This document shows positions 33,462 to 44,820 of a stretch of DNA of 64,000 nucleotides, piece by piece. The stretch lies in the NCBI GenBank assembly GCA_019009955.1, contig CM032228.1, positions 71,230,001 through 71,294,000 on the forward strand. Direction: 5' to 3'. A program made the translations under genes and the position numbers. The stretch is from Riptortus pedestris (taxonomy: Eukaryota; Arthropoda; Insecta; Hemiptera; Alydidae). Position 1 is the stretch's first letter. Every line of letters begins with the position of its first letter. The notes below the pieces were generated by a model. The model made no database searches. It had not been told where the DNA came from and saw only the letters and a list, made by a program, of their open reading frames with translations.

Positions 33462-35200
33462 ACAGATGACTGATGCCATGTCCGAATCTAAAAAGAAATG
33501 TAGACAGTACAGTATTGACTATTTGAAGTTTGGCTTCATTCCATCATTGTCGGACAAACAATTGCCTATGTGCCTTTTATGCAACAAAGTTTTGGGCAAT
33601 GACGCTATGAAACCATCTAAGCTGCAGGATCATCTGAGAAGATAAAACAGATAAAGATTTGAAATACTTTCAAACACTCAAAGATAAACTTCAGAAGAGA
33701 CCCACGCTGGACAGAATGTTCGCTTCGACGTCACAAAGAAATGATGATGGTTTGCGGGTGTCTTACAATATCTCGCTACTTATAGCAAAATCCGGAAAAC
33801 CACATACTATCGAAGAGAAGTTAATTTTGCTAGCCATTGAAGAAGTTTGAAAAACTGTTTTACACAAACCTGCATCTAATATCATTAAAAGAATTCCTTT
33901 AAGCAACAATACTGTTGAAAGACGTATTGATGAAATGAGTTCCAATATTGAAAGCTTCTTGTGTAATTATTTGCAAACGACCCATTTCTCTATACAACTG
34001 GACGAGTCAACTTTACCCGGTAATGCAGCGTTACTATTGGCGTATGTTCGTTTTATTATGAATCAAGAAATCTACGAGGAACTGCTCTTCGCAAAAACTT
34101 TGACAACCGACACTAAAGGTGAATCAATATTTAATGTTTTGAAGGATTACTTCATTGAAAAAGCAATCCCTTTATCAAATATAATATCAGTAGCTACAGA
34201 TGGAGCACCTGCCATGGTTGGACGTTATCGTGGATTTATAAGCTATTTAAAACAAAATGTGTCAGGGGTGTTAGCAGTACATTGCGTCATCCATCGACAA
34301 CATTTAGTTGGTAAAAATTTGAGTTTTAGATTGCATGAATCTCTTCAATTAGTCATTGATGCAGTAAACCGAATCCGAAGCAACGCGTTGAATACGTGGT
34401 TATTTGCGTAGTTGTGCGAAGAAAATGACGAACACTTTCATCAATTACTCCTTCACACTGAAGTACGCTGGCTGTCGAAAGGCTTATGTTTGACAAGATT
34501 TTTTGCACTTTTTTAGACTATTTTAGAATTTTTGGATACTAAAGATATGATTTTAAAAGACAATTTAATGAAGTGGAAAACAATTTATTTATTTACAAAA
34601 TTCAATATGGTTAATTTGCAGTTACAAGGCGACAGTCTAAATTTGATTAAAACAAAGTCCATCTTATCAGCGTTTCTTGCCAGAATTAAACTAATGAAGC
34701 AAAATATTGGACGGGGCGAATTTTCCCAGTTCCCCAATTTGTCACAGACAAACTGCCAGGAAGACGACGTTTCAACCTACGTTCAACATTTAAATGCCCT
34801 CTATTCAGATTTTGAAACTAGGTTTGAGGATGTTTTGACTATGGTAATACCACCGTGGATAATTAACCCATATGGTGACATAGAAGAAACGAATGTCATA
34901 ATACAAGAGGAACTGACTGAACTAAGTACAAACGAAGAACTTAAGGTTCAGTTTAAAAACGGATATCAGCAATTCTGGCTGCAAAACAACATACCAGAGA
35001 CTTATCCCGTATTATGGAATATAGCGAGGAAATTTTTTAATTTCCTTTCCATCGTCATACCTAGTGGAAAGGGGATTCAGCGCTGCTACCAATCTCCTAA
35101 CGAAAAAAAGAAACAGACTGGACATCATTAGCCGAGGAGATTTAAGATTAAACCTTACAAAATTGACGCCAAATGTTGATAATTTATTATTAAAGCATCA
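33462..35200 (+). pseudogene. hAT transposase, ZBED5/FAM200-like, decayed
   Basis: It starts MTDAMSESKKKCRQYSI right after a splice-acceptor-like TTTGCCCACAG. A BED zinc finger (CLLCNKVLGNDAMKPSKLQD) comes first. Catalytic-domain segments follow: HFSIQLDESTLPGNAALLLA, SVATDGAPAMVGRYRGF, VHCVIHRQHLV, LHTEVRWLSKG. The C-terminal dimerisation region reads YPVLWNIARKFF...IQRCY near 35,000-35,090. Stops or shifts occur after the BED finger (about 33,644), near 33,850, 34,409, 34,517 and 35,090. The similarity is to proteins such as ZBED5 and SCAND3, domesticated relatives of this superfamily. Confidence 0.85.
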
Positions 35201-35654
35201 GGTTCATCCTTCTCACTAAAGCATTTACTTATTGCATAGTTTATTTTATGTTGCGTATATTTTATATAACAGACACAAAATTTTATTTTGAGTAGTTTTA
35301 ATTTAAATTCAATTAATAAATGTATAAAACTTATCATGTGTTTTTACTTTAAGTTTTTAACACTAAACTTCACTACAGTTAGAAATTTACAAAAAATCAA
35401 TAACAGGTAAGTAGGGGATCTACCCAAAACCGTAAAATATGGCAAGGAGTCTACGACACAAAAAAGTTTGTGCTACACTGTAGCCAGTCATATTTTATTG
35501 AAAACTGTGTGTAGGTTTGTCGCCTCTCATGTACTTAGGTCCGCCATAGATTTGATTGTAGGTATGTTGAGCAGTTGGTATAGTTCTGGTGCTTTAGTGT
35601 GTCTGAAGGTTGTATGATATATAATTGCTTTAAGGATATCGTTTTAGCAGTTTT

Positions 35655-35725
35655 ATTTAAGGAAAATCAGTTACTGAGATTGTACTCTAGGCGCGATTTT
35701 TGAAATATTTTCTCAAACGTGTCCG
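35655..35725 (-). repeat. Element A, terminal fragment
   Basis: GAAAATCAGTTACTGAGATT followed by GTACTC and GCGCGATTTTTGAAATATTT match the hairpin-proximal end of element A in reverse orientation. Only about 70 bp remain. Confidence 0.5.
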
Positions 35726-35814
35726 GGGCATACTCCTTATTACGAAAGTCCCCTTTCTGTGACAAAATGTATATCATAATAACGATTTCGTAACTACATA
35801 AATTTTTATTGTTA

Positions 35815-36038
35815 TTAAATTATTTATTAACGTCCACTTTTTGGAACTAAGGCTAATTGGGACGGGGTATCTACAGGTTACCACCCTTTTCTAGCCAGGG
35901 TGGGACTAAGGATTTTATTTAGTGAACTCCTTCACTAAATAAATTCCTATTGCCCAGGACGGGAATCGAACTCGCCACTCTAGATTTACCATATGAGATT
36001 AAAGTCAACGCTTTAACTCGCATGGCTAACCTGAGCCC
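35815..36038 (-). repeat. tRNA-derived SINE, full-length copy
   Basis: Reverse complement of the unit at 7,997-8,222, complete from the TTATTAACGTCC tail to GGTTAGCCATGCGAG and CTGAGCCC. The B box GAGTTCGATTCCC is at about 35,963-35,975 (minus). There is no convincing target duplication. Confidence 0.88.
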
Positions 36039-36114
36039 TACTAAATAAATTTGGTGCTTATAGATTATCGGGAGTCCAACCGTTTCAAGGCGATTATTAA
36101 ATCATAATTTAAAA

Positions 36115-36568
36115 AAAATCACTTTAACATTTAAAATAACACTTCTAGAATTATTGAATGACAAAATGTAATTATAAATTAGAGTTAGCCCAAAACTGGT
36201 CGAGATCGCGGAGTAGCTGCATAAGCGGTCGTCTCCGGCCATTTGCCACATCAACTCTGCAAGGTAGCTGTCCAAGTGGTGTAATAATAAATATTCACCA
36301 AGTGGTGTTAATAAACGAGGACTCATTTTCTGATAACAAAAGTAACAGAATGACTAAGATAACCCAGTCAAGTATGAACAGCCCATAGCAATAACAGCGA
36401 ATAGCTATAAGTGATTTTAAACCAGTAAAGATTTTATATGAAAATCATGAGTGGCCTTTCGCCAACCATTTTGTCATTTATAAATTCTAGAAGTATCATT
36501 TTAAATAATAAAGTGGTTTTATGTTAATTGTGATTTATTAATCGTCATTAAATTGGTGACCTCCCGAT
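36115..36568 (+). repeat. Ty3/gypsy LTR-like fragment with inverted-repeat arms and primer-binding site
   Basis: TGGTGACCTCCCGAT at 36,554-36,568 is a tRNA-Trp-type primer-binding site like that at 29,097, so the DNA to its left is probably the end of a 5' LTR. Bases 36,466-36,518 (TTCTAGAAGTATCATTTTAA inside) are repeated in inverted orientation at 36,117-36,170. The two copies could be inverted LTR pieces or the arms of a foldback. No coding region remains. Confidence 0.5.
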
Positions 36569-36593
36569 ACCGATAAGTACCATAAATTTCTAT

Positions 36594-36785
36594 GGCTCAG
36601 GCGGAAGTCAAATTCACCACTCTAGGTTTACTATGTGAGATTGAAATTAAATTAAATTATTTAGTTAACACCCTTTTCTAGCCAGGGTAGAACTAAGGAT
36701 TTTATTTAAAGAATTCCGTCTCTAAATAAATTACTTTGCCCTGGCGGGAATCGAACTGGAAAGGCAACGCTTTAACTCACATATA
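36594..36785 (-). repeat. Rearranged SINE fragments
   Basis: Two pieces of the same SINE family lie side by side: a tRNA-head piece (CCACTCTAGGTTTACTATGT, 36,594-36,646) and a second piece starting at the tail and body (CCCTTTTCTAGCCAGGGTAG) through the B box and AACGCTTTAACTCACAT. The order suggests partial duplication or two truncated insertions. Confidence 0.65.
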
Positions 36786-37113
36786 AGATTAAGTTTAAAT
36801 TAAGAGCAAAAAAGCTTTTTATTTATAAGTTTAATTTTTTATATAAGTTCACATTATATTTTTCCAATTTACATCTATGCTACCAACGATGCTAAGATTT
36901 TAAGCTCATAATTTCACCTGAAAATAAACCCACATAAACCAGCCACTATCGATTAAAGGAAAATTAGTTTTTGATCGATTACTCTAATGGAAGGTTTTAA
37001 GCAGTATTGTGGTTACATTTATGATGTCTATTTAAAAATGTGGGATGGAAGTGCTCAGTGAGTACTGACTGTATGCGGATTTTGTTACAAATATTTATCA
37101 GCCAGAAGAAGAC

Positions 37114-37230
37114 ATGGAAAGTGGAACAGTAATTCATGATGAAGTAGAAATAGAAGATTTTGAATACGATGAAGAAGAGGAAACTTATTATTATCCCTGT
37201 CCCTGTGGAGACAGATTCCAAATTACTAAG
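37114..37230 (+). CDS. DPH3: DPH3 exon 1
   Basis: 39 codons, [17 protein letters not shown] through DRFQITK. It encodes the acidic N-terminus and the first zinc Cys pair. It is followed by GCAATT, not GT, so it uses a GC donor if the exon boundary is as conserved elsewhere. Confidence 0.92.
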
Positions 37231-40200
37231 GCAATTATTTTTCTAACACATTAGTCGTAGTTTTTATAGTTTCGATGAAATTATTTTATTTTTATTTTTT
37301 GTTTTGCTGGCCACCCAAGAGGTTGAACTGGCAAAATTGTTTTAATTGACGTCTCCTTTTACTTTTAAACCCAATTCAGATTATTTACTTGTTACCATCC
37401 CTTTCATACCAGGTTAGGACTAGGCGTTTTATACAATGAGACCTCAAATAAGTTCATATATATGTATTGGAAGAGTGTCAAAACCAGTGCCTTAATACAA
37501 ATGATATACAATTGTTTCTCTATTGTATAAGAAGTTAAATATTTGAGCAATAGTGGCTAAGTAGTAGAAATGTTTCTAATACAGCTTTATCATCTTAACA
37601 ACTCATTAGCAAAGACAAACAAATTTTCAATAAAGTAATAATTAAAAAAATATAATGGTAAGGGCAACAAAGAGAAAATTTCATACGATTTTTAAAAAAC
37701 ATTATTGACTGACTAGTGTCACATCATTTGACGTCTCCTACAGAGCATTGTGATAATGTTTTTTCACTATTGTGAAATCTTATGTACTAACTGGCTAAGT
37801 CAGCTAGAGAGAAGAGTTTTCGGTTAAACCGCATTTCACCCAAAGCAATGAGAAAAAAAAATAATCACATCATCACCCGATTTTCGATTAACAACCAAGG
37901 GTGGGGTTAAACTGCGTTCCACCCGAGTTTTCAATAGCCGATTATTATTGACACAAGTAAACTTGTTTATTTAAATTGTTATAGCATATGTGTGCATCCC
38001 AAAGTTTCAATGCTACAATTTGTTTTGGGGCCTATACATGGGATATTCAGCTTTTTATAAGATTATGATTTGTAACTTTTTTTTTAAAATTTAGTAACAT
38101 TAGTACAGCTACAAACTAGAATGCTGTAGTTATTGCTGTTTATAGCTCTGAAGATAGAAGTGTAAATTACTGAGTGTTAAGGGTGTAAAAAGATATTCAG
38201 AGGAGCCATATACGTGTATTTTTAATAAACCTGATATTCATTTTTGTCTTTAAAAAAAATTAGGATAGATATGAATAGCACAAAAGCCAAACTTCTCATT
38301 GTGTTTTTTGAAGTATGGCTAACTTATTTCTAAGCTGTGTTCATTGTTGACTACTTGTATCTCTTACTTCATTATATGCATATTTATGGGAGTGTGGACT
38401 GGTTCTTTAAATAAGATGGAGTGGTAAAATCTAGTTTATGAAATTTGGATAATTGAAAAAGTATTTAAATACTAAAAACCCCAATTATTTTAGAATTTAA
38501 GTTTATTAACTTACGATTTATATTACCATGACTAATTGGGATGGGCTATCTAAAAGTTAAGCACCTTATGCTAGCCAGAGCTGGAGTAATTAGTTTAATT
38601 AGTGAGTTTGACTCGAAATCAATGCCTATTGCATATTCGGTAATTGTACCCAAAACTCTGGGCTCAGCAAATGAAGAGGACCAATGTCTCAACCCTTAGA
38701 GGCCGAAAGGATTATTAATATGAAAACTGATTAGCTGCTTTCTAATTTTTCTCAGTGTTAAGGTGAAAGGAGAATACTCTGATACTTTGATTAATTATAA
38801 TTATCAACTGGACATTCTTAACACGTGGCCGAACTCACAGACATACAGCGACTCACTACTTTACAGCATCCTGTCGACAACTCACTACTCTATACTACAT
38901 CCTGTCTACAAAGAGGTACAAGTTTTACAAAGAGAACTTAAATATAAATGTACAATATACCTACTTAACACGCCTCCTTACATTTATATTTAACAACAAA
39001 ACATAATTAATTAATTAAACATAAAATAAAATACAATACAAGAACTTACATTTCCAAAGACAACATTTCTCTAAATTTCATAAACTTATTACTCCCAAGA
39101 GACTTGGTGAAAATGTCAGTAACATTATCATCAGAATTTACCTTACAAATATCAATAATACCAATTTTAACATTTTCATGAACACTTGCAGGCTCTAATT
39201 TAAGATTAACTTCCATAGGGGTTTTAAACATTTTAGAGTTTTCAATCTTATAAAGTTTAGCTAAAGATTCAATGTAAGTTTTCTGACTCAAGGATAAACA
39301 GTTCAAGCTTTCATAATCAATGTCAATTCCAATGTAATTTTTAACATTTCCCATATCTTTTATTTTAAACTTGAATGACAATTTATTTTTTATTTTATTA
39401 ATAACATTGTTATCTTTTAAGCAAATTAAAAGGTCATCTACAAATAATAAAATATAAACAGGTAAACTATTTTCAAAAACTATTTACATACAAACAGTAG
39501 TCATATTTACATCTACGAAAACCAAGAGTTTCTATAAAATTATTAAAACACTCATACCAAGATCGAGGACTTTCTTTTAGACCATAAAGGGCCTTTTTTA
39601 ATTTATATACCTTATCTGAACCATCCTGATAACCAAAAGGTTGTTTAACATAAACTTCAGATAAGATTTTACCATTTATGAAGGCTGTACATACATCCAT
39701 CTGATCTATATACAAACTATTTTGGCAACAATAAGATAACAATAATTTTAAGGTTTGTATTCTTGCCACTGGGGAATATGTATCTACATTTTCAACATTT
39801 TGCTGGAAACCTTTCACTACAATTCTTGCTTTATACACATCACTACACTTCTTTCTGAACACCCACTTAACATCTAACACTTTCTTTTCTTGGGGTCGAT
39901 CAACTAGCAACCATGTGTCGTTTTCAGCAAGGCTGCTCATTTCCTTTTCCATCACCACTTTCCACATTTCAGCATCTTCAGAGTTCATCGCCTCCTCAAA
40001 GGTACTTGGTGTCAAAGCATTGCAAAAATTAGCAGATATGCAATAATATCCAAACTCTTCATCAAAGCGGTTTGGAGGTTTAATTATTCTTTTAGATCGT
40101 GTGGTTGTCTTTTTCATGTCTTCTTCATTTTCACAGTTTAACTCTTGTTGTAATTCGTTTTCATGCGGCACATTCTTGTTTTCTTCTGGCTCTCTGGCAT

Positions 40201-43200
40201 TGTCTTTATTTTGTTCATCTTTGTTTTCTTCATCTTTCATACCAACAATTTTAACATCTTCTTCAATAATATCAACATGCCTAGCGATGATCACTCGATT
40301 GTTTATCAAAACTCTGTATCCAACTTCTGTATATTCAAGTAATATTCCTAATTCAGCTTTCTTTTCCCATTTAGACTTTCTATTTTCTTCAGGAATTCTG
40401 ACATAGACTTTACTTCCGTACATTCTTAGGTTGTTCGCTGAAGGCTTCCTTTTGAAGAATATTTCACATGGTGTCTTTTTCTCATAAGTATTAGTCAAAG
40501 TCCTATTCTTTAAGTAAGCAGCAGCTTTGATTGCTTCGGGCCATAAACTTCTATTGACCTTTGCCTCGGTCAATAAACACCTTGCCATGTCCATCAGGGA
40601 CCGATTATACCTTTCTGCAGTTCCATTTAATTGATGAACATAAGGAGGGCATGGTTTTATAATAATCCCTTTTTCTCTTGCAAATTCATAGATACTATTA
40701 TTTATGAATTCTTTTCCGTTATCACATCTCAATTCTTTTATCATTTTTCCAGTCGTTTCGAATTTCATTTACAAACTGCACGAAACATTCATATACATCA
40801 ACTTTGGACTTTATACAGAAAACTTTAACTAATTTGCTATAGTCATCAATAAAAGTTAAAAAATATTTCTCACCACTAAAACCAGGAGTTGAGTGAGGCC
40901 CATTCAAATCGGTGTGGACTATTTCTAGTATTTCCTCTGCTCTTCTTCTATTATTATTAAACGGTAGATTGTGCATTTTATTGTCTATGCAAATAGCACA
41001 CTTCATAAAAATAGGTTCTATTTCTTTAGGTAAACCGTCAAGGATTTCATTTCGACACATTATATCTAACTGTTTAAAATTAATATGCCCAAGGGTTCGA
41101 TGAAGTTTTTCCTTTAACGTTATTGTCTCTTGACTATTATTGATAACATTTACACTTATCTGAGCCTTTGCAATTTTAGTAGAAACTTTATATAGTCTAT
41201 CTTCTTTCTTGGCAACAGCAACTAGTCTTCTATTTGAATCATAAATTTTAGCCATGTATCCTCTAGAAATAATAGAATGACTGTCCGTAATCTTTGAATA
41301 ACTTAGTAAATTTGCTTTCATTTTCTTTACATAAAATACATTTTTTAAAGTGACTATTGAATTACTTCCATAAACGGGAAATAAAAGAGTAATATTACCA
41401 ACTTTTGAAGCTTCTAAAATTCTTCCATCTCCAATTTTGACTTTAACTGGGTCCTTAAGGGTAATGCACTGATCAAAATATTCATCAGTAGTAATAATAT
41501 GGTCGGTACATCCACTGTCTAGAAGCCAATCAATTTGACCACCAATTGCTGAAGTATTTGCACAATAAGATGAGCTAATATTAGTAACAGTAGTATAAAA
41601 ACTGCTTCCTGACCTATCTGACTATTTCCAGTTCCTCGAAAATGATTAGCACCTCGACCACGGTAGTTTGAAAAGCTACGATAATTAAAGTTATTTCGCC
41701 AACGACTAGCACCAGACCAACAATTCTTTATCAAATGTCCAGGCTTCCCACACTGAAAACAGACTTTGGATCTATTTTGAGTTTTGCTTGATTCTGCCTT
41801 AAAAACATTAGACTTGTCATTCGACATTTCCTTACTGCGACTTATTTCTTCAATTGACTTTAGCTTAATCTTGCTCTTCAAATAATCCACTGTTCTCTCT
41901 TTCTCTGGTAGAACATCTATCAAATCTCCAATATGACTGTAATTTGATGGTAAAGCTTTAAGCATATAATTTAACTTTTCTGTTTCAGTTACAGTTGCCC
42001 CTGCTTGCTTTAATTCATTAACAGATTTCTCAAATTCATCAAAAAATAATGATACATCAGAGAAGTTTTTTAATTTTATGTTTTCCAGATTGTTTCTACA
42101 TATAATTTGCAGAGCAGTAGACTTTTTTTGATACATTTCATCAAATTTGGCAATAATTTTAAAAGCTGAGTCTAATCCACTTACATATTCAAGTTGTTTA
42201 TTAGTAATAACACTGTAGATAAGGTTAGTCGCCATTAAGTCCTTTTCTTCCCATTCCGATGCTTTATCAGAGTCCTCCTTTTCTCTTTCAACCACTTCTT
42301 ATATTGCAAAAATTTTAAAATCCTTATTTTCCAATTAGAATAGTCTTGTCCATCAAACACTGGTACAAACATTTCACAACTTTTGATAAGCGACATTTTA
42401 TAACAAACGCTGTATAACCCGATTAATTAAACAAACACTGTAAAACCACTGACTGCTACCATGTTAAGGTGAAAGGAGAATACTCTGATACTTTGATTAA
42501 TTATAATTATCAACTGGACATTCTTAACACGTGGCCGAACTCACAGACATACAGCGACTCACTACTTTACAGCATCCTGTCGACAACTCACTACTCTATA
42601 CTACATCCTGTCTACAAAGAGGTACAAGTCTTACAAAGAGAACTTAAATATAAATGTACAATATACCTACTTAACACTCAGGATTGTGCATTATTAGATT
42701 TCTTTAATATTTTATAGGAGGAGCTTGCTGCTGGTGAGGAGATAGCTACTTGTCCTAGCTGCTCTCTTATAATCAAAGTCATCTATGACCTAGTATGTAT
42801 TCTCTTCTGCATTTTTTTTATTTCTAATAATGATTTTGATAATACTAATAATTATGTAATAGAATTAATCTGCATTTCGTTTAGTACTTACTAATTTACA
42901 TTAATTAAAAATCTATTGCTCATCATTTACAACTATGTTAGTTGCTTAGTACAGATTTGTGCATTTTCATTTTCTATGTGTGTTAATTCTTTGTTTAAGT
43001 ATTAACTGTATTTTATACTATACACTGCTTTATAAATATAAAGAAAGAATGCTTTTGTTGACTATATTAGCTTATAAATCAAATTCCGCTAGACTTATAT
43101 TAAAAATAGTTGTTTTTTTTTTTTTTTGTCAAATTAATATCAGGTTTTAGTTTAGATTTCATAAAACATTTAATTACAATGTTATATAAAACTATTTTTT

Positions 43201-44767
43201 ATTCGATTGGTTCAATAGGTTGTGACCTTAATATTTAGAACCAATATTAAGAGACGCCCAGGCACTTAATCTCATAATATGTGTCATCTCTGATTCAGTT
43301 TATTTCTTTTTGGTTTGAATTCATTGTGTCAACACAGAAAAAAAAATGGTTTGGGAAAAATCTCAAAATTCAGCAAATCAGATTTTAAGAAAAATATTGC
43401 ATTTTACAGGCAAAGGAAGCCTTTTTTCTGCCAAAAGAAACTTTTTTTCAACCATTTGAAACCTTTCTTTAACAAATCTAATTTTTTTTTTTAATTAGTG
43501 TAACACTGGTACATGGGGCTATTCCTTAATTCATAGGAACTTTGTCAGGAAGTGCAGAATTGTCTTCTTTGTATTTTTCACTTAAGACACATGGATAACT
43601 CAGTTTTATACCACATTGTTAATTCCTAAAGATGCTAACACTCATTTCTTAGCTCATTCATTTGTGCAATGATGAGCATTTGTAATTTTAACAAAATGCA
43701 AATATTTAAGTGTAGTATGTGCTCAAAATGGGCTAAATAATTCTTTATTTGAAACCAAATGATCTTTCAATTAATCATTTTAGAGCGGAAACAGAAATAT
43801 ATATATATAAAGAAATTTTTCGAAAATTGCACCATGAGTACAACCTCAATAGCTGATTTCCACTAAGGGAAATCTGCTAGTAATAATAATCCAAAAACAC
43901 ATACTCAATACTAAATTTATTCTACAATAATAAGAATTTGGAGGAGCTCTGGTAATTTCAAAATGATTTGTTTATCACACTTCAAATGAAGTTGTTAGTC
44001 AGAATGAACAAATTTGTATTTGGCTGAAAAAGGCTATAGAATCCAAATCTGGGATAAATTAAAAAATCTGTCACTCAGGGGCTGCATAAACTAAGCAGAT
44101 TTCCTTTGTGAAGATTAATAATAGATAAACCTAGATACTGCTAACACAACACCACCGTGAATATTAAGTGAATAAATACAAACGGTAATAAGAAATCTTT
44201 CCCCTGCGGGTGGGAAGCATCTCAAATGTAAATAAACAGTTCTGCCAATGGCTCACCGGGAAGAAAAACATTAACTGAAACATATCAGAATATAACATTC
44301 ATTTTATTGAAAACTATGTACTATATCTAGTATTGTAATTTATAATGAATCAGAATAATTTTGATCTCAATCAATCAAATTTTAGTAGTCCAAGAATTTA
44401 AGACGAGGGGAGGGGGGGGGGGTCACAAGAACATATTTGCATCTATTTCGTATAATAAAGGTCTCTGGAAAATGATATATCTCGATTAATATTCAAGGTA
44501 GAGAATAAATGTACATAACAATATTTATAGTACATTTAATTTGCAATAAGATTGGTTCTATACACTTTTTCAATCCGACTTATAGTAACAGAGATATTTA
44601 AAATTTCTCCCCCTCTAAACCCCCCTCCCCCTGGTCTTATCTCAGCCGTTAACAAGCTTGATCTTTCTTATTGCATGAAACGTCTAAATATCGAGTTTGG
44701 AAACGATCAAACAAAAATTGCAGATGCTAGAGCGGTAACAGAGAAGTATACAGATCTCTCTCTCTCT

Positions 44768-44820
<53 letters not shown>

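Larger units (their letters stand above)
28080..35480 (+). mobile_element. hAT-superfamily DNA transposon (ZBED/Buster-like), split by a nested insertion
   Basis: The left end CAGTGTAGCC (28,080) and right end GCTACACTG (to 35,480) are 9-bp inverted repeats of hAT type (CAGNG). Next to the left end are repeated GGGGTCTA-type blocks; next to the right end are related GATCTAC/GTCTACGAC blocks. The transposase lies in the right half. An AAAAGTAAGT donor near 28,648 and a TTTGCCCACAG acceptor at about 33,455-33,465 suggest an intron, which now contains the Ty3/gypsy element. The 8-bp flanks (TTAAGTAT and TAGCCAGT) do not match, so the target duplication is lost or the outer limit is slightly off. 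Confidence 0.7.
38756..42676 (-). mobile_element. Ty1/copia LTR retrotransposon in DPH3 intron 1
   Basis: Two 215-bp LTRs (38,756-38,970 and 42,462-42,676), both TG...CA, differ at one position (GTTTTAC against GTCTTAC). A perfect 5-bp target duplication, CTCAG, flanks the element (38,751-38,755; 42,677-42,681). Reading on the minus strand: 5' LTR, primer-binding site starting TGGTAGCAGTCAG at 42,461, gag, protease, integrase, RT, a purine-rich tract next to the 3' LTR (AAGGAGGCG, about 38,980-38,971). The insertion is antisense to DPH3. The near-identical LTRs imply a recent insertion, yet the coding region is broken and the element is short for the family. Confidence 0.97.

Noticed and set aside
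36997..37221. Minus-strand open frame of 74 codons
   Set aside because: It is the complement of DPH3 exon 1 and has no family resemblance of its own.
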